A stretch of DNA of 64,000 nt. It comes from Flavobacterium sp. J27 (GTDB lineage: Bacteria; Bacteroidota; Bacteroidia; Flavobacteriales; Flavobacteriaceae). The position numbers and the translations under genes were made by a program. The stretch is taken from assembly GCF_004303025.1 (NCBI RefSeq), contig NZ_PJQW01000011.1, forward strand, positions 99,303 to 163,302. Reading direction: 5' to 3'. Shown one piece after another: positions 34,916 to 44,110 of the stretch. Positions within the stretch are counted from its first letter, which is position 1; each line of letters begins with the position of its first letter. Below the pieces are notes generated by a model, which was not told where the DNA came from, ran no database searches, and saw nothing but the letters and a program-made list of their open reading frames with translations.

Positions 34916-35514
34916 TGGAATTTTGGGAATCAGCTTTTAAAGACAAACAAGAAATGTGGGGAATGTCTCCTGCTAATTCAGCTATATTAGCAAGAGATTT
35001 ATTTATAGAAAAAGAAATAAAAGACATTCTTATTCCTGGTATTGGCTATGGTAGAAATGCAAAAATCTTTCTTGAAGCAGGAATTTCTGTAACAGGTATT
35101 GAGATTTCTCAAACAGCAATTGATTTAGCTAATAAGCATTTTGGAAACAAGTTAACAATTCATCATGGTTCAGTAACCCAAATGCCTTTTGAAACAAAAA
35201 AATATGATGGAATTTTTTGTTATGCACTTATCCATTTACTTGATGAATTGGAAAGGAAAAAATTAATTCAAGATTGTTTTAATCAATTATCTAAAAATGG
35301 CTATATGATTTTTACTGCTATCACAAAAGAAGCACCTAATTTTGGACAAGGCAAGCAGTTAGGCAAAGATAGATTTGAATTTCACAAAGGAGCAAAAATA
35401 TTTTATTATGATCAGGAATCTGTCAAAATAGAGTTTGAACATTATGGACTTTATGAAATTACAGAAGTAGATGAAAATCAACCTATGTATTCTATCATGT
35501 GTAAAAAGAAGTAA
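34915..35514 (+). CDS. Class I SAM-dependent methyltransferase
   Basis: 199 residues. Motif I is LIPGIGYGRNAKIFLEAGI, motif II GIEISQTAIDLA, with DGIFCYALIHLL for the post-motif acidic strand, so the SAM-binding fold is complete. FWESAFKDKQEMWGMSPANS at the N-terminus resembles thiopurine/TehB-type small-molecule methyltransferases. The substrate is unknown. The start lies directly behind a TAAAA repeat, and the gene is 73 bases after the EptA-type gene. Confidence 0.88.
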   Translation: MEFWESAFKDKQEMWGMSPANSAILARDLFIEKEIKDILIPGIGYGRNAKIFLEAGISVTGIEISQTAIDLANKHFGNKLTIHHGSVTQMPFETKKYDGIFCYALIHLLDELERKKLIQDCFNQLSKNGYMIFTAITKEAPNFGQGKQLGKDRFEFHKGAKIFYYDQESVKIEFEHYGLYEITEVDENQPMYSIMCKKK

Positions 35515-35800
35515 TTTTTGATAATTAATTGTATTATTTGAATCCTAAAATCCCATTGTTCTGTTTTTTCAAAATGGTTATTAACTAGTATTTACCGCCA
35601 CAAAGTAGCTCCAATCTACCCAAAAGTTGCTGTGTATACGAAGTTAATTATCGTGTTATTATTTTCTAAAAATCACTCTTTTATTTATTGGTTTACCATA
35701 CGTTTTTTTGGTACGAATAGTAAATCCGAGCGATGAGGAGATAATAAAAATTGCAAAACTTAAAATCGATATTTCTTTTGTAGATTTTATATTTTGAGCC
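35515..35800. other. Intergenic region with a degenerate copy of a sequence near 36310
   Basis: 286 bases between the methyltransferase and a convergent small gene. Bases 35597-35620 match 36302-36325 at 19 of 24 positions, all differences being C/T changes; the two copies bracket the hypothetical gene. No other structure was seen. Confidence 0.5.
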
Positions 35801-36268
35801 TTAATCTTCTATTGGAATATAAATAGTTAAGTCTTCAAATGTTTTCATGCCCTCAGAAAAATGAGCGGTTACTTCAAGATCATCAATTATCCAAGAGAGC
35901 CATTCGTCATCTTTAGAATTAGGTTTCCCAAATCTTTTAATCATTTCTTTAACAGTATCATCATATTGAAACTCATAAGGTAGAGGAGAAGAGTTAGTTC
36001 TACTGTTGTATAGTTCTAAATGTATTGCGATTCCAGCAAAAACGCCTTCTCCTTTTTTTAGTTTGATATCCATTCCTATCATGTCTGGCAAGTAGAAACT
36101 TACTGTCATTCCACCAATATCTTCAGACTGCTCAGAGTCATCTTTACTGATGTAAGGAAGTTTGGATATTCCAGCGGTTTGAAATTTTGAAATAACTTCT
36201 TCATCTTGACTTGTTTTTCCAAATAATGGAGCCCAAAAATCAAATAGTTCAGGATTTTGTACTTTCAT
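35801..36268 (-). CDS. Hypothetical acidic cytoplasmic protein
   Basis: 155 residues from the ATG at 36268; a TTG at 36319 would add 17 residues but lies beyond any better start signal. No signal peptide or membrane helix. The protein is acidic and has a two-part look: MTVSFYLPDMIGMDIKLKKG in the middle and DDEWLSWIIDDLEVTAHFSE near the end, which together recall the small alpha/beta immunity or SUKH-like accessory proteins of Bacteroidota, though I recognise no family. A TAAATTTG box on the minus strand at 36357-36364 (sequence read 5'-3' on that strand) lies about 90 bases upstream of the start, with a paired palindrome further upstream. Confidence 0.55.
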   Translation of the reverse strand: MKVQNPELFDFWAPLFGKTSQDEEVISKFQTAGISKLPYISKDDSEQSEDIGGMTVSFYLPDMIGMDIKLKKGEGVFAGIAIHLELYNSRTNSSPLPYEFQYDDTVKEMIKRFGKPNSKDDEWLSWIIDDLEVTAHFSEGMKTFEDLTIYIPIED

Positions 36269-36385
36269 ATGTTTTAATTTATACACAACTTCTATATACT
36301 CGCTACAAAGTAGTTTCAATCCACTTGTATTAGATTTACATACAAAATTTGCTTTTCAAATTTAGCCCATCACTTTTAAAAAACC

Positions 36386-36438
36386 TATACGTATAAATAC
36401 GTATTTTTACCTCTTTTTTGTGCGTATTTATACGTATA
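36386..36438. promoter_or_regulatory. Paired palindromic sites forming a perfect 16-base inverted repeat
   Basis: TATACGTATAAATACG (36386-36401) is exactly repeated in inverse at 36423-36438, with 21 bases between. Each arm lies within its own near-palindrome: TACGTATAAATACGTA at 36388-36403 and, inverted, TGCGTATTTATACGTA at 36421-36436. The centres are 33 bases apart, about three helical turns. This looks like a double operator for a dimeric regulator, upstream of the minus-strand gene that starts at 36268. Confidence 0.6.
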
Positions 36439-36493
36439 TTTTAACAAGTAGTATGAGAATTCTATAAAAGTTTTAACAAATAAAATCTTTTAA

Positions 36494-36636
36494 AATGTAA
36501 ATAATGGTTTATTGTTTTATGAGGTAATTTTTTTAAAAACAATCAAAGGCGGTGATGATACCACGACAACAACCGATGTTGAAGAAGATATTGATAGAGG
36601 TGGAGGAAGACCAAAAACAAATGGGAACGGTTAAAA
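36494..36636 (+). other. Open frame without a start codon, possible gene remnant
   Basis: The frame from 36494 to the TAA at 36634 reads ...KGGDDTTTTTDVEEDI then D-R-G-G-G-R-P-K-T-N-G-N-G. It has no ATG and is followed by a good terminator, so it looks like the C-terminal end of a lost gene. The acidic, threonine-rich tail resembles linker sequence of secreted Bacteroidota proteins, but I do not recognise it. Confidence 0.4.
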
Positions 36637-36663
36637 AATAACAAAAAGAATAATTGCTTCATT

Positions 36664-36690
36664 CCTGGTACTTGTATCAGGATTTTTTTT
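36664..36690 (+). terminator. Intrinsic terminator on the plus strand
   Basis: CCTGGTA / TATCAGG stem (36664-36670 and 36675-36681, one G-T pair) with loop CTTG, followed by eight T after one A. It ends the remnant gene at 36494-36636. Confidence 0.7.
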
Positions 36691-36699
36691 AAACTGTAA

Positions 36700-36731
36700 T
36701 AAAAAAAGAGAACCAATTTCTTGATTCTCTT
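36700..36731 (-). terminator. Intrinsic terminator after the tRNA genes (minus strand)
   Basis: AGAGAA/TTCTCT arms (36707-36712 and 36725-36730) extended by CAA/TTG across one mismatch, loop of four bases, with A36701-36707 giving the U tract on the minus strand. Confidence 0.7.
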
Positions 36732-36738
36732 TACTTAG

Positions 36739-36811
36739 TAGCGGGAACAGGACTCGAACCTGTGACCTTTGGGTTATGAGCCCAACGAGCTGCCTACTGC
36801 TCTATCCCGCG
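36739..36811 (-). tRNA. Initiator tRNA-Met (CAT), copy 1
   Basis: A 73-base cloverleaf without encoded CCA. Anticodon loop CTCATAA, D arm GAGC/GCTC, T loop TTCGAGT. The 1-72 pair is mismatched (C and T) and the anticodon stem ends in three G-C pairs (GGG/CCC), the two marks of an initiator tRNA. It differs from the second copy by compensated changes in the anticodon stem (TTGGG/CCCAA) and T stem (ACAGG/CCTGT). Confidence 0.93.
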
Positions 36812-36844
36812 ATGTGCGTTTGTAATTTCAATAAAATTTCTTAG

Positions 36845-36917
36845 TAGCGGGAACTGGACTCGAACCAGTGACCTTCGGGTTATGAGCCCGACGAGCTGCC
36901 TACTGCTCTATCCCGCG
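36845..36917 (-). tRNA. Initiator tRNA-Met (CAT), copy 2
   Basis: Same structure as copy 1, 33 bases away and in the same orientation, so both are probably on one transcript read leftwards. Anticodon stem TCGGG/CCCGA and T stem ACTGG/CCAGT. The C1-T72 mismatch and three G-C pairs next to the anticodon loop are kept. Confidence 0.93.
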
Positions 36918-37006
36918 ATTTGTGAGTGCAAAAATACAACGATTATATTGAAAAACAAGAAAAAACAATAAAAAAATTAAAATTTCTTCTATTCGACTGA
37001 TATGAC

Positions 37007-37014
37007 TACCTTTG
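37007..37014 (+). promoter_or_regulatory. -7 promoter box of era
   Basis: TACCTTTG is a perfect match to TAnnTTTG. It is 163 bases before the era start codon, leaving a long leader in which I see no clear structure. Confidence 0.55.
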
Positions 37015-37177
37015 TAACTTCAATAATGTATCATGTAGGTTAGTACACGTTTCGTAAATCTTATTGATTTGATATTATGAAGTGATTCAAAATTGATAAT
37101 CGAATTTTATGAAATTAAGTGGAATAAATATTTTGTGAACCTTTGGTCAAATAAATTTAAATTAAAAGATAAATCTC

Positions 37178-38059
37178 ATGCATAAAGCAGGTTTTGTAAA
37201 TATTATTGGTAACCCAAACGTAGGGAAATCAACCTTAATGAATGCTCTAGTTGGAGAGCGTTTATCGATAATTACGAGTAAAGCGCAAACAACACGTCAT
37301 CGTATTTTAGGTATTGTTAATGGAGATGATTTTCAAATGGTGCTTTCTGATACACCTGGCATTATCAAACCAGCCTATGAATTACAAAATTCTATGATGG
37401 GTTTTGTTAAGAATGCTTTTGAAGATGCTGATGTTTTGGTTTATATGGTTGAAATAGGTGAGAAGGAGTTAAAAGACGAGAGTTTCTTCAATAAAATCAT
37501 ACATTCAAAAATTCCAGTATTATTATTGTTGAATAAAATTGATAAATCGAACCAAGAACAATTAGAAGAACAAGTAACTTTGTGGTCTGAAAAAGTTCCT
37601 AATGCTGAAATTTTTGCCATTTCTGCTTTAGAAAATTTCAATGTGCAAGCTGTTTTTGACAGAATTATTCAGTTGTTACCCGTTTCGCCACCATATTATC
37701 CAAAAGATTCTTTAACCGATAAACCCGAACGTTTTTTCGTAAATGAAACTATTAGAGAGAAAATCTTATTAAACTACGATAAAGAAATTCCGTATGCTGT
37801 TGAAATAGATACCGAAGAATTTAAAGAAGATGATGCTATTATTCGTATTCGTGCTGTTATTATGGTTGAAAGAGATACTCAAAAAGGCATCATTATTGGT
37901 CACAAAGGAGCTGCACTTAAAAAAGTGGGTATGCAGGCACGAGAAGATTTAGAAAAATTTTTCGGAAAACAAATTTTTCTAGAAACCTATGTTAAGGTCA
38001 ATAAAGACTGGAGAAGTAATATGAACCAGCTGAGGAGATTTGGTTACAACCAAAAATAA
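37178..38059 (+). CDS. era: GTPase Era
   Basis: 293 residues, normal for Era. G1 GNPNVGKST at residue 11, G2 T-T-R-H-R, G3 DTPG and G4 NKID are all present, and the C-terminal KH domain carries IIIGHKGAALKKVGMQARED. Era binds the 3' end of 16S rRNA and assists 30S subunit maturation. The gene follows the initiator tRNAs and ends directly against the convergent gene at 38060, stop codon to stop codon. Confidence 0.97.
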   Translation: MHKAGFVNIIGNPNVGKSTLMNALVGERLSIITSKAQTTRHRILGIVNGDDFQMVLSDTPGIIKPAYELQNSMMGFVKNAFEDADVLVYMVEIGEKELKDESFFNKIIHSKIPVLLLLNKIDKSNQEQLEEQVTLWSEKVPNAEIFAISALENFNVQAVFDRIIQLLPVSPPYYPKDSLTDKPERFFVNETIREKILLNYDKEIPYAVEIDTEEFKEDDAIIRIRAVIMVERDTQKGIIIGHKGAALKKVGMQAREDLEKFFGKQIFLETYVKVNKDWRSNMNQLRRFGYNQK

Positions 38060-38548
38060 TTAGTGAATAATACGTTCCATTATTTCGTGTAATTGATTCA
38101 TTTCTGGTATTCCTTTTCTTCGGTTTCTTCTAGCTATGTAATAGAGTAAAAGCCAAAATGCTACCATAGTTGTTAAAATAACAATTTCTATGGTAAATTT
38201 TTGATGCAAACTCGATTTGGAATAAGCTGAAACAGCAGCGATAAAGAAAATAATACCTACAAGGAAATGCAGGAAAATAAAGAATGTCCATAAAACAGGA
38301 TCTGGTCCATACAATCCATTTACAGCAGTATTGCCATCTTCCATAGATTCTAATTGCAAATGAAGATGAGGAGAATATTTTTCTCTTTTTAAAACACCAA
38401 GACTTAACCAAACATGATGGTCTGAAATCTTAATTTTGTAGTCAGGATCTAATTCTGTCTGTAAAAGTTTAAATTCGTTAAGTACTGTGTCCAATGATTT
38501 ATTTGCGACAGTATAAAAACGAAGTCGTAGCGTAATGTTTTTATCCAT
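38060..38548 (-). CDS. Hypothetical membrane protein (two helices, cytoplasmic N-terminal domain)
   Basis: 162 residues from the ATG at 38548; a TTG two codons earlier is less likely. Residues 1-80 are soluble, ITLRLRFYTVANKSLDTVLN onwards, then two membrane helices (TFFIFLHFLVGIIFFIAAV and IVILTTMVAFWLLLYYI) and a short basic-then-helical tail MNQLHEIMERII. Such proteins are widespread beside era/der in Flavobacteria as hypothetical genes. No function can be given. Its stop abuts that of era. Confidence 0.8.
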   Translation of the reverse strand: MDKNITLRLRFYTVANKSLDTVLNEFKLLQTELDPDYKIKISDHHVWLSLGVLKREKYSPHLHLQLESMEDGNTAVNGLYGPDPVLWTFFIFLHFLVGIIFFIAAVSAYSKSSLHQKFTIEIVILTTMVAFWLLLYYIARRNRRKGIPEMNQLHEIMERIIH

Positions 38549-38676
38549 AGACAAAGGGGTTTATGGTACTAAACTACAAAAAAAATATGAAAAAAAGTAG
38601 TGTGTTTTAATTTATAAGTCTGTAAATAAGAGAATTAAATAGCAAGAAGGAATCTTTTTTCTAAACACGAAATGAT

Positions 38677-38684
38677 TATCTTTG
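38677..38684 (+). promoter_or_regulatory. -7 promoter box of der
   Basis: TATCTTTG followed by C is an exact Bacteroidota -7 box, 21 bases before the der ATG. The leader is therefore very short. Confidence 0.65.
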
Positions 38685-38705
38685 CACTTTCAAAAAAAAT
38701 AGAGA

Positions 38706-40016
38706 ATGAATAATATTGTAGCCATAGTAGGTAGACCGAATGTAGGAAAATCGACTTTTTTTAATCGATTAATTCAGCGCAGAGATGCTATTGTCGATTC
38801 GGTTAGTGGTGTTACCCGAGATAGAAATTATGGCAAAAGTGAATGGAACGGAAAAGCGTTTTCTGTAATAGATACAGGAGGTTATATTAAAGGATCTGAT
38901 GATATATTTGAAGGAGAAATTAGACGTCAGGTTGAATTGGCTATTGATGAAGCTGATGCTATTATTTTCGTAGTAGATGTAGAAGAAGGAGTTACTCCTA
39001 TGGACGAAGAAGTAGCCAAATTATTACGAAAAGTAACAAAACCTATTTTACTTGCTGTGAATAAAGTAGATAATGGTGCACGTGAAAAAGATGCGGTTGA
39101 ATTTTATTCGTTAGGTTTAGGCGAATATTTTACAATAGCGGGTATGAACGGTAGTGGAACTGGGGAGTTGTTAGATGAATTAGTACGTGTTTTGCCAGAA
39201 TTGCCAGAAGTAACCGAAGAAGAAAATCCGTTGCCTAAATTTACAGTTGTAGGAAGGCCAAATGCGGGAAAATCATCATTTATCAATGCCTTAATTGGTG
39301 AAGATCGTTTTGTAGTAACTGATATTGCTGGTACAACAAGAGATGCTATCGATACGACGTATAATCGTTTTGGCTTCGAATTTAAATTGGTAGATACAGC
39401 TGGAATACGAAGAAAAGCAAAAGTAAAAGAAGATTTAGAGTTTTATTCAGTAATGCGTTCTGTAAGAGCTATTGAGCATAGTGATGTGTGTATTTTAATG
39501 ATAGACGCAACTCGAGGTTTTGAAGGTCAAGATCAGAATATTTTTTGGTTGGCAGAAAAAAATAGAAAAGGAATTGTAATCTTAGTAAATAAATGGGATT
39601 TAATTGAGAAGGATACTATGTCTACTAGAGATTATGAACGAAAGATTAGAGAAGAATTACAGCCTTTTACAGATGTGCCTATCCTTTTTGTTTCTGCTTT
39701 AAACAAACAACGTTTATTAAAAGCTTTAGAAGTAGCTGTGGAAGTATACGAAAATAGAAAGCAACGTATTGCAACATCTAAGTTTAATGATTTGATGCTT
39801 CCTATAATTGAAGCAACACCACCACCAGCCATAAAAGGAAAATATGTAAAAATTAAATATTGTATGCAATTGCCAACACCTACACCTCAATTTGTGTTTT
39901 TTGCTAATTTACCTCAATATATTAAGGAACCTTATAAGCGTTTTATTGAAAATAAACTGCGTGAACAATATAATTTTTCTGGAGTACCAATTGATATTTA
40001 TTTCAGACAAAAGTAA
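38706..40016 (+). CDS. der: Ribosome biogenesis GTPase Der (EngA)
   Basis: 436 residues with two successive GTPase domains, the Der hallmark: G1 motifs [11 protein letters not shown] near residue 8 and [11 protein letters not shown] near residue 180, DTGG and DTAG as G3 and NKVD and NKWD as G4. The C-terminal KH-like domain ends in PIDIYFRQK. Der acts in late assembly of the 50S subunit. Transcribed alone, with a perfect -7 box upstream and a strong terminator downstream. Confidence 0.97.
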   Translation: MNNIVAIVGRPNVGKSTFFNRLIQRRDAIVDSVSGVTRDRNYGKSEWNGKAFSVIDTGGYIKGSDDIFEGEIRRQVELAIDEADAIIFVVDVEEGVTPMDEEVAKLLRKVTKPILLAVNKVDNGAREKDAVEFYSLGLGEYFTIAGMNGSGTGELLDELVRVLPELPEVTEEENPLPKFTVVGRPNAGKSSFINALIGEDRFVVTDIAGTTRDAIDTTYNRFGFEFKLVDTAGIRRKAKVKEDLEFYSVMRSVRAIEHSDVCILMIDATRGFEGQDQNIFWLAEKNRKGIVILVNKWDLIEKDTMSTRDYERKIREELQPFTDVPILFVSALNKQRLLKALEVAVEVYENRKQRIATSKFNDLMLPIIEATPPPAIKGKYVKIKYCMQLPTPTPQFVFFANLPQYIKEPYKRFIENKLREQYNFSGVPIDIYFRQK

Positions 40017-40024
40017 TAATACTA

Positions 40025-40055
40025 AAAAGAGCTTTCAAAAACTGAAAGCTCTTTT
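40025..40055. terminator. Bidirectional terminator between der and the convergent gene
   Basis: Perfect 12-base stem AAAAGAGCTTTC / GAAAGCTCTTTT with loop AAAAACT. A/T tracts on both sides allow use in both directions. Confidence 0.88.
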
Positions 40056-40080
40056 GTCTAGTACAACAACCTCATTCTTA

Positions 40081-40977
40081 TTATTGCACTATTATCTTCT
40101 TGGTAATAACTTTACCATTTTTATGTGTCATTTTTAAAGTATAAATAGTTGGAGGAGTAGCTTCATCTAAAATGAAATTGATAGACTCTTTATTTGCTAT
40201 GGTAAACTTTATGTTCTTTGTGTTTCCAGATAAATCAATTAAACTGATCTCTTTTAAATTTACATCATTAGTAAAGATTTTAGAAATATGGCCTCTAAAA
40301 ATAGGATTTGAGACTACCACTACCGATTCTATAAAATCATCTGAATTTGTTTGAGTTGTATTTTGGAAATGTACTAAGTTATTATCATTTAATTCTTGTA
40401 CCAAAATATCGTCAATTTCCATTTGTACCATGCTGTTTATTCCTAACTTAAATTGATTTTCAACAGAAGGATAAAACCAAAGTTGGGTGTTATTTTGAAT
40501 AGGAATGAAAGTGAATTTTACAGTTTTCCAAAACGATTTAGATTTAGTTACATCAATAGCCCATACTAATTCACTTGTTTCTTCAATTTGTGGCTGTTTT
40601 TCTGAAGTAGTATTGGTTAAATTACTTGAAGTTCTTACATTAACAGATGGATTTTGTATTTTAATTTCTTCAGCATTTAAATTTGTAACTGCTTTTACTT
40701 TGAAAGAGATTTCATATTTTTTTCCTACAACAAAATTATAGTTTGTAAAAATACCACCTCCGTTTTCTTTAGTAACACGTAACGTTGCCCAAGTATTTGT
40801 GTTTAAATTTCCAGAAACTACAGGTATTCCATGACTAGCCGCCCAACCTTTAATACAACTTGGTGCGCTAAAACCGTTTCCTACACAGTTACCGCTTAAA
40901 CTGCCATTAGTAAGGTTTTGAGAAATACTAAAAAAAGAAATAAGTAAAAAAGTAGTTAAAAATAATGTCGTTTTCAT
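40081..40977 (-). CDS. Secreted protein with type IX sorting-like tail (paralogue of 52205-53110)
   Basis: 298 residues with a signal peptide ending at S-I-S-Q. The N-terminal module LTNGSLSGNCVGNGFSAPSC, then GWAASHGIP and a later FWKTVKFTFIPIQNNTQLWF, looks like a jelly-roll carbohydrate-binding fold. Two cysteines in the first module could form a disulphide. The final ~75 residues (VVVSNPIFRGHISKIF to VITKKIIVQ) have the pattern of a type A type IX secretion sorting domain. It shares the same layout and motif order with the protein at 52205-53110. A probable surface or extracellular binding protein; the ligand is unknown. Confidence 0.75.
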   Translation of the reverse strand: MKTTLFLTTFLLISFFSISQNLTNGSLSGNCVGNGFSAPSCIKGWAASHGIPVVSGNLNTNTWATLRVTKENGGGIFTNYNFVVGKKYEISFKVKAVTNLNAEEIKIQNPSVNVRTSSNLTNTTSEKQPQIEETSELVWAIDVTKSKSFWKTVKFTFIPIQNNTQLWFYPSVENQFKLGINSMVQMEIDDILVQELNDNNLVHFQNTTQTNSDDFIESVVVVSNPIFRGHISKIFTNDVNLKEISLIDLSGNTKNIKFTIANKESINFILDEATPPTIYTLKMTHKNGKVITKKIIVQ

Positions 40978-41242
40978 GTTTATTTATAATTAGATTTTTA
41001 TTTGTTATTTTGGATATGCAAATATTGAAACTATTATAAAATTAAACAGTAAGAAATCTCCCGAAATTAAAGGGGAAAAATCCCCTTTTTTTATGGGTAG
41101 TTTTCGATAAACAAATAAAGTGAGAAGTATTAATTCTTATCCTTTTAAGTTATTTGAATCGAATATTATTTGATGACTATTTTTTGGGTAGTTAAACTAT
41201 TCTTCTGATTTGTTATTTTTAGACAATTAATTTAATATCATT

Positions 41243-42787
41243 TTATCGAATAGAAGTTGAAGCTTTCTCTTTAATAATTGTCATTATAGCTCTGTTTTCA
41301 ATTTTGCTTTCCAGCCATGAAATAATATCTAAATATAAAAAGGCCCTCTTTTCATAAGGATGCTCTTCATATTCTTTTAAACGGGCATGTAATTTTTTAA
41401 ACTCACCTTTTAATTGATGCGGATAAATAGAGCCTAAATTTCTCAAGAATTTAATCATTTCACGTTGTACTTCATGTAAATCATTCATTTTAATTAAAAA
41501 TTTATACGTGCTTTTTAATTGTAATTCCAATTTATAATCCAAACTCGCTTCATAATGTGCTACTAAACTTAATACTCTGGCAAAACACATTAAATCTTCT
41601 CTCATGGATAAATTCTTATTGTCTATAATTTTTTGAAGATAGGTGATGCACACTGTGTTATTTCCAACACCAAAATACATACAGGCAATTTTATAATAAA
41701 AAACCATCACGTGATGCTCATCAATTTTATCTTCATCAATTTTAATCCTTTTTAAAATCGGATCAATTAAGGAAAGACCTTTATCAAAAGTGCCTTCTAG
41801 GAAATGTAAGTTTAACTTACTATTGTAAGAACATAAAAAAACAAGAATAGTAACATTGTCATTTTTAGGAAAAGCATCTAAATTAATCGTTTCTTCTAGT
41901 TTATCGAGTGTTTCTTTAAATAGCGTTTTATGTTTAATTAAATAAAGACATTCTAATAAATAGTTAACTCCTTTAATATACCAAACAGGGTTTAAAAAAA
42001 TCATCTTTGGATTGTCGTAAAATAAGTCTACCCATTTTTTAGCATATTTATAACAAGATAAAAAATCCTGAATTAAAAAACTATACCACAAATGAGCTTT
42101 GTAGAGCCATAACTTTTCCCTAAAGCCTAAATCTGAAATAACATAGTGAGGTAATTCCTTGTTAAAATAATTTGTTATTTCTTGCATTTCGGCATCACTT
42201 TTTGCGTAACCACTTTTAAGCATAATACTGTAAAGTTGTAATGAAAGATTAGATAATTTACTAGCTATAACATTTTCTTTACTTAATTTTTTAGCTTGAG
42301 AGGTTAATTCATCAGCTCTTCCTACAATGCTTCGAGTAATATATTGCGATTCAATTACTTTTTCCAGCTCTACAATTTCATAGGCAATGTTTTTTTCTTC
42401 ATTTTCAAGCGCCATAATTTTGGCCTTTTCCAAGATTTTTAAGCTTTGTTTGTATAACCCTTTATGGTATAAAATGGTAGCAAAATCTAATTGTTCCCGA
42501 ATTAATATTCTGTTATTCTGGTTTACAGGATTCATTCGCAAGCTAATTAAAATTTGTTTGTATAAATGTGCTTTTAAATTAGAGAGTTGTAATTTAGTTA
42601 CAATCTTACTTTCCAAAATAGTTTCCTCATTATAATCATTCATTTTATCTAATAAATTAAATAAGTGTAAAAATTTAGCATTTACATTTACATCTAATCG
42701 ATTAGCATATAATTTAAACTGACGTTTTTCTGACCTAGAAAGTGATTTTATAAGAATAAAAAGATTGTCTTTTGATACGTTTGCCAT
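41243..42787 (-). CDS. Conserved helical-repeat (TPR-like) cytoplasmic protein
   Basis: 514 residues, almost wholly alpha-helical, with no signal peptide. It starts MANVSKDNLFILIKSLSRSE and shows repeated helical pairs of about 35 residues (HKGLYKQSLKILEKAKIMAL, LEGTFDKGLSLIDPI and others) that look like TPR repeats. Flavobacteria commonly carry one such protein; function unknown. It is divergent from leuA with about 155 bases between the starts. Confidence 0.75.
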   Translation of the reverse strand: MANVSKDNLFILIKSLSRSEKRQFKLYANRLDVNVNAKFLHLFNLLDKMNDYNEETILESKIVTKLQLSNLKAHLYKQILISLRMNPVNQNNRILIREQLDFATILYHKGLYKQSLKILEKAKIMALENEEKNIAYEIVELEKVIESQYITRSIVGRADELTSQAKKLSKENVIASKLSNLSLQLYSIMLKSGYAKSDAEMQEITNYFNKELPHYVISDLGFREKLWLYKAHLWYSFLIQDFLSCYKYAKKWVDLFYDNPKMIFLNPVWYIKGVNYLLECLYLIKHKTLFKETLDKLEETINLDAFPKNDNVTILVFLCSYNSKLNLHFLEGTFDKGLSLIDPILKRIKIDEDKIDEHHVMVFYYKIACMYFGVGNNTVCITYLQKIIDNKNLSMREDLMCFARVLSLVAHYEASLDYKLELQLKSTYKFLIKMNDLHEVQREMIKFLRNLGSIYPHQLKGEFKKLHARLKEYEEHPYEKRAFLYLDIISWLESKIENRAIMTIIKEKASTSIR

Positions 42788-42898
42788 TGTAAATAAATGA
42801 ATGTTATTTTGTTGTAAATCAGTTTGTTGTGAATTAAAAAAATGACTTTAATACTGTAAAACAGAAAATTGAAAACCCGCTTTACATAAAGCAAAGTA

Positions 42899-42906
42899 TA
42901 AATTTG
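42899..42906 (+). promoter_or_regulatory. -7 promoter box of the leuACDB operon
   Basis: TAAATTTG, a perfect TAnnTTTG box, 36 bases before the leuA ATG. The transcript leader would be about 30 bases, too short for a leucine-rich leader peptide or T-box, so control must be by other means. Confidence 0.6.
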
Positions 42907-42942
42907 TATTCATAAATTAAAATTAAGTTTAATAATTCTTTT

Positions 42943-44109
42943 ATGGATAAAGGAAAAGTAGAAATATTTGATACTACACTAAGAGATGGAGAACAAGTAC
43001 CTGGTTGTAAATTAAACAAAGAGCAGAAATTGATTATTGCCAAACGTTTAGATGAATTAGGAGTTGATGTAATTGAAGCAGGCTTTCCAATTTCGAGTCC
43101 AGGAGATTTTGAAGCAGTGGAAGCAATTGCAAAAATTGTTAAGAACGCAACTGTTTGTGGTTTAACAAGGGCTGTTGAAAAAGATATTGAAGTAGCTGCA
43201 CAAGCACTCAAATATGCAAAAAAACCAAGAATACACACCGGAATCGGAACATCGGATTCTCATATTAAATACAAGTTTAATGCATCTAAAGACGAAATAA
43301 TAGAACGTGCTGTGAAGGCAGTTGCCTATGCGAAAAAATTTGTGGATGATGTAGAGTTTTATGCGGAAGATGCAGGTAGAACCGATAACGCTTTCCTAGC
43401 CCAAGTATGTTCAGAAGTTATAGCAGCTGGTGCTACCGTTTTAAATATTCCTGATACTACAGGTTATTGTTTACCAGAAGAGTATGGTGCAAAAATAAAA
43501 TATCTTACTCAAAACGTAAAAGGGATAGAAAAAGCGATTCTTTCGTGCCATTGTCATAATGATTTAGGTTTGGCTACAGCCAATTCTATTGCTGGTGTAA
43601 TCAATGGAGCCCGACAAGTGGAGTGCACTATTAATGGAATCGGAGAACGAGCAGGAAATACATCGTTAGAAGAAGTGGTTATGATTTTGAGACAACATCC
43701 TACCTTAGGTTTGGATACCAACGTCAATGCAAGATTACTAAACGAAATGAGTCATTTAGTATCTGAAAGTATGGGAATGATTGTACAACCTAATAAAGCA
43801 ATAGTAGGGGCGAATGCTTTTGCACACAGCTCAGGGATACATCAGGATGGCGTAATTAAGAATCGCGAAACGTATGAAATAATTAATCCTGAAGATGTAG
43901 GTGTTACCGAGTCTTCCATCATTTTAACAGCACGAAGCGGAAGAGCAGCGTTAGCTTATAGAGCTAAAAAAATTGGTTATGAATTAACCAAATTACAATT
44001 GGATGTAGTATATCAGGAATTTCTAAAAGTAGCCGACAGAAAAAAAGAAGTAATTGATGAAGATGTTCATAGAATTATAGAAAATAATAAAATTGGTATT
44101 GTAGCATAA
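42943..44109 (+). CDS. leuA: 2-Isopropylmalate synthase, short form
   Basis: 388 residues. The TIM-barrel catalytic domain is complete: [13 protein letters not shown] at the start with the metal-binding Asp, [30 protein letters not shown] with the two metal-binding His and [14 protein letters not shown]. The C-terminal regulatory domain of full-length LeuA (about 110 residues) is missing; the protein ends after the linker subdomains, so leucine feedback inhibition is not expected by the usual route. It condenses acetyl-CoA with 2-ketoisovalerate, first step of leucine synthesis. Followed after a single base by leuC. Confidence 0.93.
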   Translation: MDKGKVEIFDTTLRDGEQVPGCKLNKEQKLIIAKRLDELGVDVIEAGFPISSPGDFEAVEAIAKIVKNATVCGLTRAVEKDIEVAAQALKYAKKPRIHTGIGTSDSHIKYKFNASKDEIIERAVKAVAYAKKFVDDVEFYAEDAGRTDNAFLAQVCSEVIAAGATVLNIPDTTGYCLPEEYGAKIKYLTQNVKGIEKAILSCHCHNDLGLATANSIAGVINGARQVECTINGIGERAGNTSLEEVVMILRQHPTLGLDTNVNARLLNEMSHLVSESMGMIVQPNKAIVGANAFAHSSGIHQDGVIKNRETYEIINPEDVGVTESSIILTARSGRAALAYRAKKIGYELTKLQLDVVYQEFLKVADRKKEVIDEDVHRIIENNKIGIVA

Positions 44110-44110
44110 A

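Noticed and set aside
42788..42942. T-box or leucine leader-peptide attenuator before leuA
   Set aside because: The -7 box leaves only about 30 bases of leader, with no Leu-codon run and no T-box motif.
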